From an uncultured Lacibacter sp. (GTDB lineage: Bacteria > Bacteroidota > Bacteroidia > Chitinophagales > Chitinophagaceae), in assembly GCF_946479605.1 (NCBI RefSeq), contig NZ_CAMLGT010000025.1, positions 1 to 25,372 of the forward strand: a stretch of 25,372 nucleotides of DNA, given 5' to 3'. Position 1 is the first letter of the stretch. Each line of letters opens with the position of its first letter. The position numbers and the translations under genes were made by a program. Shown here piece after piece: positions 16,474 through 23,365 of this stretch. Below the pieces are notes generated by a model. That model had not been told where the DNA came from, made no database searches, and saw only the letters and a list, made by a program, of their open reading frames with translations.

Positions 16474-16897
16474 TTGTGGAAAACTCCCGTAAACAACACA
16501 GGACAAGGGTTTTAGAAAAATAAGGTCAACCATTTTCAAAAACCCGTTTTTACAATTCACAACCGGGTTGTGAATAACCGGATGATGCTGTGGATTTCTG
16601 CAAAAGCAAACGGGGAAAACCTGGTGTATGTTTCGTTAAGAGAAAGCCCGGCAAGCAACCTCCATATTTTTTGCGTTAAAAACCCCGGGTTTATCCTCGC
16701 TCCGTTAACAGCCATTTTTCCTGTTTCTGCAATGGTAGTTTTACAGCTGTTTTTAAATCCCCGATTGTGTATAAACCGGTAAAGTGCTTATTGCTGCTTA
16801 CTATCAGTATGTGAATGAGTTGGGAATAACTGTGAATAAACCACCCGTTCGTAACTTTACAAAACAGATATACGTACAGATATCCACGAATTCACAT

Positions 16898-16951
16898 CCC
16901 TAATAATATTAGATTATTAAATAAAAAAGAATCTATTAAGAGTTATTAGGG
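16898..16951. repeat. Inverted repeat flanking the AT-rich segment of the candidate origin
   Basis: CCCTAATAA (16898-16906) and TTATTAGGG (16943-16951) form a perfect 9-bp inverted repeat with 36 nt between. Inside the left part, TAATAAT and ATTATTA form a second small inverted repeat (16901-16919). The intervening sequence is almost pure A/T. It could be an unwinding element or an operator for nadA. Confidence 0.65.
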
Positions 16952-17006
16952 CAAAAAACACAAAATTTTTTGATTTAGTTTCGAGTCAAATTTTAAACAA
17001 AGCAGG

Positions 17007-18020
17007 ATGAACACAATGCTTGTAACCGATCCAAAGATAAACGTTGAGAAGAATGGATTTCTAAATGTGGAGATTGATCCTGAACTGGACCTCTTTGCAG
17101 AAATTGAACGTTTGAAAAAAGAAAAAAATGCCATTATTCTTGCGCACTATTACCAGGAGCCGGATATACAGGATGTGGCTGATTATATTGGCGACAGCCT
17201 TGGACTTGCACAAAAGGCGGAGAAAACGAATGCGGATATCATTGTTTTTGCCGGCGTGCATTTTATGGCCGAAACTGCCAAGATTCTGAACCCCACCAAA
17301 AAAGTGGTGATCCCCGATCTAAAGGCTGGTTGTTCCCTGAGTGATAGTTGCCCACCGCCGCTGTTTGAGCAATTCAAGCAAAAGCACCCCGATCACCTGG
17401 TGATCTCTTACATCAACTGCAGTGCGGGTATAAAAGCCCTGAGCGATATCATTTGCACCAGCAGTAATGCACAAAAGATAGTGGAAAGCCTGCCCAAAGA
17501 CCAGAAGATCATTTTTGCTCCTGATAAAAACCTTGGCGCCTACATCAACAAAGTAACTGGTCGCAATATGGTACTTTGGAACGGCGCCTGTATGGTACAC
17601 GAAATTTTCAGCGTGGAAAAGATCACGAAGCTCAAACTTCGTCACCCAGATGCTAAGGTGATTGCACACCCTGAATGTGAAGATCCTGTATTACAACTTG
17701 CCGATTTTATTGGCAGTACAACACAATTACTCAAATACACCGAAAAGGACAGCAGCCAGGAATATATTGTGGCTACAGAAACAGGTATCCTTCACCAGAT
17801 GATCAAGAGTAATCCACACAAAACCTTTATTCCTGCTCCTCCTGATAACAGTTGTGCATGCAACGACTGTCCGCACATGAAACGTAATACGCTGGAGAAG
17901 ATCTACCTCTGCATGGAATATGAAATGCCGGAAATACTAATGGATGAAGAATTAAGATTGGCTGCCAAGAAGCCTATTGACCGTATGCTGGAGTTGAGTG
18001 CGCAATTTGGATTGATTTAG
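17007..18020 (+). CDS. nadA: Quinolinate synthase NadA
   Basis: NadA condenses iminoaspartate and dihydroxyacetone phosphate to quinolinate in de novo NAD synthesis, using a [4Fe-4S] cluster. The 337-residue protein has the family motifs [21 protein letters not shown] and [14 protein letters not shown]. The cluster cysteines fit Cys109 ([10 protein letters not shown]), Cys195 (NGACMVHE) and the CACNDC group (283-288). Length is standard for this NadA class. An alternative ATG three codons downstream exists, but the first follows AGCAGG, a weak ribosome-binding-like sequence. No nadB or nadC is adjacent. It lies at the right edge of the candidate origin and ends before a GC-stem hairpin shared with the convergent kdsB. 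Confidence 0.97.
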   Translation: MNTMLVTDPKINVEKNGFLNVEIDPELDLFAEIERLKKEKNAIILAHYYQEPDIQDVADYIGDSLGLAQKAEKTNADIIVFAGVHFMAETAKILNPTKKVVIPDLKAGCSLSDSCPPPLFEQFKQKHPDHLVISYINCSAGIKALSDIICTSSNAQKIVESLPKDQKIIFAPDKNLGAYINKVTGRNMVLWNGACMVHEIFSVEKITKLKLRHPDAKVIAHPECEDPVLQLADFIGSTTQLLKYTEKDSSQEYIVATETGILHQMIKSNPHKTFIPAPPDNSCACNDCPHMKRNTLEKIYLCMEYEMPEILMDEELRLAAKKPIDRMLELSAQFGLI

Positions 18021-18044
18021 GTTTTTACGGAAGGATAGAAAATA

Positions 18045-18080
18045 AAAAAGGGGCCAGATAGAAATCCTGCCCCGTTTTAA
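18045..18080. terminator. Terminator between nadA and kdsB
   Basis: GGGGC and GCCCC pair across a loop of about 14 nt, with AAAAAA before and GTTTTAAAA after, so the hairpin can serve both convergent genes. The stem is short (5 bp, possibly extended past a bulge), so strength is uncertain. Confidence 0.6.
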
Positions 18081-18177
18081 AATCCAATATCCTATGAAAA
18101 ACCGAGTGTAAGATAGAAACGTTTTTGACAATCCGAAAGACTTTACGATATTTTTTTCTCACAGTAACGGTTTTTAC

Positions 18178-18894
18178 TTACAACAGAAGCCGGGCTTTTT
18201 CCAGGTCGGCCGGGGTATCTATTGAAATTCCAACTGGTTCAGTTACAGCCATCCTGATCTTAAACCCGTTTTCCAGCAGCCGCAATTGCTCCAGTTTTTC
18301 CGTTTGTTCCAGTAAAGAAGGAGGTAAAGCAGTAAATGTAAGAAGCGCATTTTTGCGGTAACCATACATACCAATATGTTTAAAATACGAAACAGGAACA
18401 GCTGCATCTCTTTTATACGGAATAACACTACGGCTGAAGTATAAAGCATCCATCTGCTTATTTACTACCACTTTTACACAATTAGGATCGTTGATCAATT
18501 CTTCATTCCCGATCATGTGCATAAGTGATCCAAATTCAACAGAAGCATCCTGAAACAATGCACATAATTTTTCCAAAGATGATTTTTGAACAAATGGTTC
18601 ATCGCCCTGCACATTGATCACCACATCCACATCCATATTCTGCACAGCCTCAGCAATACGGTCGGTACCGCTTTCGTGTTCTTTTATACTCATTACTGCC
18701 TTACCGCCTGCAGAAGTAATTTCATTATAGATGATAGTACTGTCTGTAACCACCAATACATCGTTAAATAAACCTGTTGCTACAGTGTTTTCATACGTGT
18801 GCCTGATGATGGTTTTATTACCAAGCATCTGCATGAGTTTGGCCGGAAACCGGGTGGCCGCATAACGGGCGGGAATAACAGCAATAATGTGCAT
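18178..18894 (-). CDS. kdsB: 3-deoxy-manno-octulosonate cytidylyltransferase KdsB
   Basis: KdsB activates Kdo to CMP-Kdo for the inner core of lipopolysaccharide; it is cytosolic. The 238-residue protein begins with [16 protein letters not shown], the nucleotide-binding start of the family, and has [23 protein letters not shown] and NVQGDEPFV, with the metal-binding Asp. Later segments are [12 protein letters not shown] and HIGMYGYRK, followed by ...[20 protein letters not shown]. Length is normal, so the organism makes Kdo-containing lipopolysaccharide. An exact -7 box TACTTTTG ends 4 nt before the ATG, predicting a leaderless transcript. It is divergent from the DUF1080 gene and convergent with nadA; other Kdo genes are not nearby. 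Confidence 0.97.
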   Translation of the reverse strand: MHIIAVIPARYAATRFPAKLMQMLGNKTIIRHTYENTVATGLFNDVLVVTDSTIIYNEITSAGGKAVMSIKEHESGTDRIAEAVQNMDVDVVINVQGDEPFVQKSSLEKLCALFQDASVEFGSLMHMIGNEELINDPNCVKVVVNKQMDALYFSRSVIPYKRDAAVPVSYFKHIGMYGYRKNALLTFTALPPSLLEQTEKLEQLRLLENGFKIRMAVTEPVGISIDTPADLEKARLLL

Positions 18895-18898
18895 GTAA

Positions 18899-18906
18899 CA
18901 AAAGTA
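18899..18906 (-). promoter_or_regulatory. -7 promoter box of kdsB (near leaderless)
   Basis: On the minus strand TACTTTTG is an exact TAnnTTTG match and TTAC alone separates it from ATG. Transcription should begin at or one base before the A of the start codon. No -33 TTG was seen at the usual distance. Confidence 0.55.
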
Positions 18907-18937
18907 AACTAACTGCTGGTTTATTTTTTGTTTTCGG

Positions 18938-18966
18938 TTGAAAGAGAAATTGAAGTAATACTTTTG
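18938..18966 (+). promoter_or_regulatory. Promoter of the DUF1080 gene
   Basis: TTG (18938-18940), 18 nt of spacer and TACTTTTG (18959-18966) match both elements of the Bacteroidota promoter. The predicted start near 18970 gives a leader of about 23 nt. The same octamer serves kdsB on the other strand, so the 98-bp divergent region holds two promoters. Confidence 0.7.
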
Positions 18967-18992
18967 TTTGCATAACAGAAAAAATCAGTTTC

Positions 18993-19625
18993 ATGCCACT
19001 ACTCAGGATAACCGTGTTCTTATTTGCTGCCATTATTTTATTATCAGCAAAACCCAAAAAAGCAAAATGGGTTTCTTTGTTTGATGGAAAAACACTGAAC
19101 GGCTGGAAAGTGGGTGCCAATCCCGAAACATTTAAAGTAGAGAATGGCGCTATTGTTGTAAATGGAAAAGTAGCCCACCTGTTTTACAACGGCCCTGCAG
19201 GAAATCACAATTTTAAAAACTTTGAACTGAAGCTGGATATCATGACCATGCCGGGTGCAAACTCTGGTGTGTATTTTCATACAGAATACCAGGAAAGTTC
19301 CTGGCCAAAGAAAGGATATGAAGTACAGGTAAATAATTCGCAAAGCGATTGGCGCCGTACAGGAGGTTTGTATGCGGTGCAGGATATAAAAGAACCACCT
19401 GCAAAAGACAATGAATGGTTTACCATGCACATAGTGGTAAAAGACAAACAGGTAAACGTGTTTGTAAACAATAAACAACTGGTTGATTATACTGAGCCAG
19501 CTAATGTAACCCGTGATAAAGGAATGGAAGGCCGCATCCTCAGCAGCGGAACCATTGCATTACAAGGCCACGATCCCGGCAGTAAAGTGCTGTATAAAAA
19601 TATAAAGCTGAAAGTACTTGACTAA
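18993..19625 (+). CDS. Exported DUF1080 (3-keto-disaccharide hydrolase-like) protein
   Basis: A 210-residue protein with a hydrophobic signal-like N-terminus (LLRITVFLFAAIILLSAKPK) and one DUF1080 domain (about 27-208), a concanavalin-like beta-sandwich fold. Typical segments are WVSLFDGKTLNGWKV, VENGAIVVNGKVAHLF, NFELKLDIMTMPGANSGVYFH, GYEVQVNN and RTGGLYAVQDIKEPP, followed by EWFTMHIVVKDKQVNVFVNN. Some members of the family hydrolyse 3-keto-glycosides, and many are annotated only as DUF1080; activity here is inferred from the family. It has its own promoter and is followed by a cupin gene on the opposite strand, with stop codons overlapping by 4 bp. Confidence 0.92.
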   Translation: MPLLRITVFLFAAIILLSAKPKKAKWVSLFDGKTLNGWKVGANPETFKVENGAIVVNGKVAHLFYNGPAGNHNFKNFELKLDIMTMPGANSGVYFHTEYQESSWPKKGYEVQVNNSQSDWRRTGGLYAVQDIKEPPAKDNEWFTMHIVVKDKQVNVFVNNKQLVDYTEPANVTRDKGMEGRILSSGTIALQGHDPGSKVLYKNIKLKVLD

Positions 19626-20182
19626 TCCTGTTTTTTATATGCAGCAGGTGCATTCCGGAAATGTTTGTATTTACCCATCAGTTTACCGGTTGTGCAGATC
19701 AATGGCATAACAACACGTTTTACAAAAACAGGCATAGCATCCATATCAAATTCAGATCTGTATTTTGTAATCAGGAAAGCTCCATCAAATGTTTCGGGCT
19801 GTGCAGATTTGTTTTTTACCTGTGCTGCAAACAATGATGTTAAAAAAAACATCACATTATTTACCGGCTGTACATATCCTTTACAATGTAAAGTATCGGT
19901 ACCTGCATTCCAGAAACGGTGCGCCACACCACGTTTAAAAAAGACAGTTTCACCAGGACCGGCAAATTTTTTTCCCTCCCCTTTTATTTCATAACCAATT
20001 GTACCGTTTACTACAGTAAATACTTCATCCTGCAGCCAATGCGTGTGCATGATTGGTCCTGCTCCCGGTTCAACAAAATTTTCAGCGATGAGTTTATCGC
20101 CTGCGGCATCTTCTTCAATAGAAAGAAAACGAATTGTTTCACCTGATCCGTTGCTGATAGCATAAGGCAAATCGTGCTGCAT
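19622..20182 (-). CDS. Cupin domain protein with C-terminal extension
   Basis: A 186-residue protein with a single cupin barrel (about 20-110). The first motif PGAGPIMHTHWLQDEVFTV gives His, His and Glu, and the second, GPGETVFFKRGVAHRFWNAG, gives the last His, so a metal site is likely complete. About 75 residues follow (from YVQPVNNVMFFLTSLFAA), including a hydrophobic stretch near FVKRVVMPLICTTGKLMG; its role is unknown. The open frame starts 8 codons earlier, but an exact -7 box (20204-20211) puts the transcript start near 20200, so the ATG at 20182 is the start. Substrate is unknown. The gene ends inside the stop codon of the DUF1080 gene. Confidence 0.88.
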   Translation of the reverse strand: MQHDLPYAISNGSGETIRFLSIEEDAAGDKLIAENFVEPGAGPIMHTHWLQDEVFTVVNGTIGYEIKGEGKKFAGPGETVFFKRGVAHRFWNAGTDTLHCKGYVQPVNNVMFFLTSLFAAQVKNKSAQPETFDGAFLITKYRSEFDMDAMPVFVKRVVMPLICTTGKLMGKYKHFRNAPAAYKKQD

Positions 20183-20203
20183 AATGATTCTTTTTATTAT
20201 GCA

Positions 20204-20211
20204 CAAAACTA
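20204..20211 (-). promoter_or_regulatory. -7 promoter box of the cupin gene
   Basis: On the minus strand TAGTTTTG is an exact TAnnTTTG match, 21 nt before the ATG at 20182. It lies upstream of that start but overlaps the alternative start at 20206, which helps choose between them. No -33 TTG was seen. Confidence 0.5.
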
Positions 20212-20285
20212 TCCTGCAGCTGATGCTGATAAAAGATGAACTGATATGAAATGCGAAGAATACAGTATGAGATGTAGTTCTTTGT

Positions 20286-20684
20286 TTATGGCTTCACAAC
20301 GCCTTCTTCATAAAATTCCAACGGCAACCCATCTGGATCGGCAATGAATGTAAAACGTTTGCCTGTAAATTCATCAACACGAACAGGTTCAACTTCCACC
20401 TGTTGCTGTTGTAATTGTGCAACAACATTATCCAGGTTATTGGTAGCAAAAGCAAGGTGACGAAGCCCCAGTGCTTCCGGGCGGGAAGGACGGGGAGGAG
20501 GATCTGGGAAAGAAAATAATTCAATGATGTAATGACCATTCAAGGCCAGATCAAGTTTGTAAGAATTTCTTTCGGCACGGTATACTTCTCTTACAACAGT
20601 AAGTCCGAGCACTTCCGTATAAAATTTTTTCGATACCTGGTAGTTGGAACAGATGATAGCGATGTGATGAACAGATTGAAGCAT
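20286..20684 (-). CDS. VOC family protein, GloA2/YaeR (SMU1112c)-like
   Basis: A 132-residue single vicinal-oxygen-chelate protein. The start LQSVHHIAIICSNYQVSKKFYTEVLGL and the later NSYKLDLALNGHYIIELFSFPDPPPRPSRPEALGLRHLAFATNNLD and VDEFTGKRFTFIADPDGLPLEFYE closely follow the YaeR/GloA2 subgroup, whose metal site includes the first His pair, the Glu in IELF, His in RHLAF and Glu in LEFYE. The ATG at 20684 starts directly with the VOC fold; the open frame continues 14 codons further but adds nothing recognisable. The substrate of the subgroup is not established to my knowledge, and glyoxalase I activity should not be assumed. The gene stands alone. Confidence 0.9.
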   Translation of the reverse strand: MLQSVHHIAIICSNYQVSKKFYTEVLGLTVVREVYRAERNSYKLDLALNGHYIIELFSFPDPPPRPSRPEALGLRHLAFATNNLDNVVAQLQQQQVEVEPVRVDEFTGKRFTFIADPDGLPLEFYEEGVVKP

Positions 20685-20814
20685 AGCTGCTGTTTGAAAA
20701 GCAAAGATGTAACTTTCAGCGAACAAAGTGTAACAACAAATTCAACAGTAAAATGAATGCCGTTACAGGTTTATTATATTTACAACCGTTTAGAAAATAA
20801 GGATACATAAATAC

Positions 20815-21477
20815 ATGAAGCAACTTTTCATTTTTATTACGTTTTGTTTTGTTGTACAGTTTTTACCGGCACAAGCAATTAAAACAGTTGTAGCTGTAAG
20901 AGCAAGTACTTTTCAACAAGCCAAAGTAACCCTGTTAACCGACTCGGTATTTACAAGCTGGGTTTCGGTAAAGTCAACGGCGTATGATGGTTATGTAAAC
21001 CATGTGCTGTACATGAATAATTTTCCTGCAGACAGCAATGCAATGATAAATGTAAAAGACCTGCCTGTACTGAATCATACCAACCTTAAAAAAATTGAAT
21101 ATGCAGATGGCACCGTTTTTTTCTTTCAAAAGTTGCAGGGATGTATGGCCAACTGTTATTTTCTGCGAAGGATGTTGTTAGAAAATGAAAAGGTTTTGCT
21201 CACCAGTTTTGTGTCAGACGATCTAAACCTGCTCCGTAATGCTACAAAAGCAAAAATACCATACAGCGTTTTTCTTCAATTCAAAAGCGGTACTAATGCG
21301 GGTGATACAGAACAGGTAACTTATATCTTCAAAACATTCACGAACAAATCCAAAAACAAACTGGCAAAATTGTTTAAGGATCATCCCGGGTTAAAAGAAA
21401 AAATTCAAAACGAAACCTATGCCAATAATATTGACGGATTACTTCAATTACTTGAAGACTTTGGAAAAATGGAGTAA
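20815..21477 (+). CDS. Exported protein of unknown function
   Basis: A 220-residue protein with a signal peptide (MKQLFIFITFCFVVQFLPAQA). The mature part has mixed alpha/beta character with a CxxxC (GCMANCYFLRRM) and a helical, lysine-rich C-terminus (KNKLAKLFKDHPGLKEKIQNE). I do not recognise a family. TATATTTA (20775-20782) is a one-mismatch -7 box 32 nt upstream of the ATG. It precedes another orphan exported gene on the same strand by 176 bp, so the two need not be co-transcribed. Confidence 0.8.
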   Translation: MKQLFIFITFCFVVQFLPAQAIKTVVAVRASTFQQAKVTLLTDSVFTSWVSVKSTAYDGYVNHVLYMNNFPADSNAMINVKDLPVLNHTNLKKIEYADGTVFFFQKLQGCMANCYFLRRMLLENEKVLLTSFVSDDLNLLRNATKAKIPYSVFLQFKSGTNAGDTEQVTYIFKTFTNKSKNKLAKLFKDHPGLKEKIQNETYANNIDGLLQLLEDFGKME

Positions 21478-21653
21478 CCCCAGCTAATATTTAAATGATA
21501 GAAAGTAATTGGCAGATTTAAAAACAGATTCTCAATCTGCACATTACCTCAACCCTTTTTCACGCCCATTCTCAATTCAGCACAATTAATAAATCAATTT
21601 CAGCAATAACATAGAAAAGTGAATATTTGCTGTTACAGTAAAAACAGATCCGG

Positions 21654-22349
21654 ATGAAACTGCAACAAATCACCCTATTCAACAGAAAAAATATGTTGTT
21701 CCTGCTCACCTGTTCATTCCTGCTCAGCGGCTGCATTGGTCCGGCCCGTATGGATAAATGGATCGCAAAACATTATAGTGCGGTTCCGGCTCCGGTAAAA
21801 AAGAAAAGTGATCTAGTAAGCATTCAATCGAACCTGCCATCCATGGGCAGTACAATTTCGGAAACCAGAAAGAAAAGGTCAACGCTGCTGCCACTTATAG
21901 TGTACTGGAAGTTTACTTATGGTAATACCAGTAACCTTAACCCGCAAATGGCGTTAAACACATTTACGACTACTGTAAACAACCAGGCAGCACGAACATT
22001 AAAACAAAAACTCAACGGACAAACCATAGAACTGACAGTTGAAAAAATGCCTGCTGCTTTTGAAATGAACGATGAGGGGCATATCATCTTTGTGATCTAC
22101 ATCATCAGCTGGGAGAAAATACATTTGCAGCCAATTGATAAGGAACTGAAAGTTTCCTACAAGGTATTAAACAGTGATAACTCAGTTGCAAAAACAGGAA
22201 CAGTATCGGTACCGGTTACACAGCAAGCAAAAGCTGTGGGGCTTTATCAATCTGTAAAAAAGAAAACCTGGCAATATCTTGAAGAATATGATGCAGGCAT
22301 CAGCGTTATGAGTAAAAAAATAGTTGACCAGATTGCTGCACAGTTATAG
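21654..22349 (+). CDS. Lipoprotein of unknown function
   Basis: A 231-residue protein with a lipoprotein signal; LLSGC places the lipidated Cys at residue 27. An ATG 13 codons further in (MLFLLTCSFLLSGC) would give a more typical signal length and may be the real start. The mature part begins with basic residues (RMDKWIAKHY), and has a beta-rich core (LPLIVYWKFTYGNTSNLNP, GHIIFVIYIISWEKIHL) and a helical end. No family recognised. It converges on the membrane-anchored regulator gene with a 3-bp gap. It could belong functionally to that locus, but only position suggests this. Confidence 0.8.
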   Translation: MKLQQITLFNRKNMLFLLTCSFLLSGCIGPARMDKWIAKHYSAVPAPVKKKSDLVSIQSNLPSMGSTISETRKKRSTLLPLIVYWKFTYGNTSNLNPQMALNTFTTTVNNQAARTLKQKLNGQTIELTVEKMPAAFEMNDEGHIIFVIYIISWEKIHLQPIDKELKVSYKVLNSDNSVAKTGTVSVPVTQQAKAVGLYQSVKKKTWQYLEEYDAGISVMSKKIVDQIAAQL

Positions 22350-22352
22350 AAT

Positions 22353-23228
22353 TCAACCTACTTCCAGTTTATAACCTTTGCCATGAATACTGCTGATCTT
22401 AACAGCAGGATCATTTTCCAATCGCTTACGCAGTTTTGAAACAAACACATCAAGGCTGCGTCCAACAATCACACCTTCGTCTTCCCACACTTCTTTTTGA
22501 AGACGGTTACGATCAATGATCTCATTTGGTTCAGCAGCAAAAATGCTGAGCAGTTTGGATTCTTTGCTTGTAAGGATCACTTCATCATTACCAAATAATA
22601 ACCGCTGAGTTACCGGGTAAAACAGGTAACCGCCAATAGCAAGCGGCGGGTTAACAACCTCACTGCCTGTTTCTGCTTCTTCGCTTACTTGTGGTTTCCG
22701 TTTGCTACGCCAGGCAATAACAAACGCAGCAATCAACAAACAAGCACCACCGGTAATAAGCCATGTACCGGGCGAAAAAGGTTTATCACGAAAGCTGATG
22801 AAGATGCTGTAAGGCAAAGCGGGCTGGCTGCGTCCCTGGCAGGGAACAATGTTCTGCTGCTCTGTTCCAAGGATCGCATATCCAAACACGACCTTATCAT
22901 TATGCGATTCGGTGACCTGCACAATATAATCGGAAGGAAGATGGTGCTGGCTGATGATTCGGTCAATGCTTTTTACCAACGAATCGGGACTGAACGAAAA
23001 GCTGACAGGAAAAGAAATTTCAAACTTGCTTTCGGAAATCCGTTTAACAGGCGACACGGGAGTGCTGCTATCACCGGTTTGCTGCAGTATCTTATGTGCT
23101 ATCTGCCGCATTACAATCATTTCACGGGCTTCGTCAAAATCAGTTTTATTGTTTTGCCTGCTCACAAAACCCACCAGCAGGAGCAACATGCCTCCCGCTG
23201 CAATCAGCAATAATAGCTTCCGGTTCAT
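22353..23228 (-). CDS. Membrane-anchored transcription regulator with C-terminal OmpR/PhoB-type winged helix
   Basis: A 291-residue protein with two membrane segments (about 3-22 and 155-174) enclosing a periplasmic region of about 130 residues, then a basic WRSKRK stop-transfer, an acidic linker, and a C-terminal winged helix (about 199-291). The DNA-binding part shows VILTSKESKLLSIFAAEPNEII, LQKEVWEDEG, the recognition-helix region RSLDVFVSKLRKRLE and the wing ISSIHGKGYKLEV, as in OmpR/PhoB. There is no receiver domain or kinase. Architecture recalls ToxR/CadC but with the DNA-binding domain at the other end. The frame opens at a TTG two codons earlier; the ATG used lies 3 nt after an exact -7 box, TACTTTTG. 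It is divergent from a propeller lipoprotein, and five phased TTTAC repeats lie between them. Ligand is unknown. Confidence 0.9.
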   Translation of the reverse strand: MNRKLLLLIAAGGMLLLLVGFVSRQNNKTDFDEAREMIVMRQIAHKILQQTGDSSTPVSPVKRISESKFEISFPVSFSFSPDSLVKSIDRIISQHHLPSDYIVQVTESHNDKVVFGYAILGTEQQNIVPCQGRSQPALPYSIFISFRDKPFSPGTWLITGGACLLIAAFVIAWRSKRKPQVSEEAETGSEVVNPPLAIGGYLFYPVTQRLLFGNDEVILTSKESKLLSIFAAEPNEIIDRNRLQKEVWEDEGVIVGRSLDVFVSKLRKRLENDPAVKISSIHGKGYKLEVG

Positions 23229-23231
23229 ACC

Positions 23232-23239
23232 CAAAAGTA
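23232..23239 (-). promoter_or_regulatory. -7 promoter box of the membrane-anchored regulator gene (leaderless)
   Basis: On the minus strand TACTTTTG matches TAnnTTTG exactly and only GGT lies between it and ATG, so +1 coincides with the start codon. The near edge of the TTTAC repeat array falls at the position where a -33 element would be. Confidence 0.6.
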
Positions 23240-23259
23240 GGCAATCAATGCTGTAAGCG

Positions 23260-23313
23260 CCTTTGTTTACAAAGGTTTTACATCTGTTTACAATCTATTT
23301 ACAGCCGGTTTAC
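23260..23313. promoter_or_regulatory. Array of five TTTAC direct repeats, likely operator of an OmpR/PhoB-type regulator
   Basis: TTTAC occurs at 23266-23270, 23277-23281, 23287-23291, 23298-23302 and 23309-23313, so the steps are 11, 10, 11 and 11 bp; three copies are GTTTAC. PhoB-type winged helices bind tandem direct repeats with an 11-bp period, so the array fits binding by the divergent regulator. It ends where the -33 elements of both flanking promoters would lie. The first copy also sits in CCTTTG-TTTA-CAAAGG, a small inverted repeat. Confidence 0.7.
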
Positions 23314-23365
23314 CAGCAATGGCTTTGGGCCAGAGTAATTTAGTAAAACACAAAAAACATCATTT

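Larger units (their letters stand above)
16411..17006. other. Candidate chromosomal replication origin (DnaA-box cluster plus AT-rich segment)
   Basis: This is the only gene-free stretch above 300 bp. Four exact matches to TGTGNAWAA (complement of the DnaA-box form TTWTNCACA) lie on the plus strand: TGTGGAAAA 16475-16483, TGTGAATAA 16569-16577, TGTGTATAA 16766-16774 and TGTGAATAA 16831-16839. Chance would give about 0.04 in 600 bp on both strands. Three share a longer form, YTGTGNATAA(A)CC. Weaker sites are TGTGGATTT (16589), TGTGAATGA (16810) and ATATCCACG (16880-16888). An AT-rich tract (16901-16990) follows, flanked by CCCTAATAA and TTATTAGGG. Site cluster plus AT-rich unwinding-like segment is the usual origin layout. 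No dnaA, dnaN or mnmG is nearby; another DNA-binding protein could be responsible. A promoter for nadA must also lie here; only a weak TAGTTTCG (16976-16983) was seen. Confidence 0.6.

Noticed and set aside
16411..16560. N-terminal extension of ppiD by 50 codons
   Set aside because: The extension crosses a strong promoter and a DnaA-type box, and PpiD proteins start with the MSIIQQIREKY segment just before the membrane helix.
16570..16782. 70-codon open frame on the plus strand inside the candidate origin
   Set aside because: No family similarity or promoter, and it overlaps several DnaA-type sites; it looks like a chance frame.
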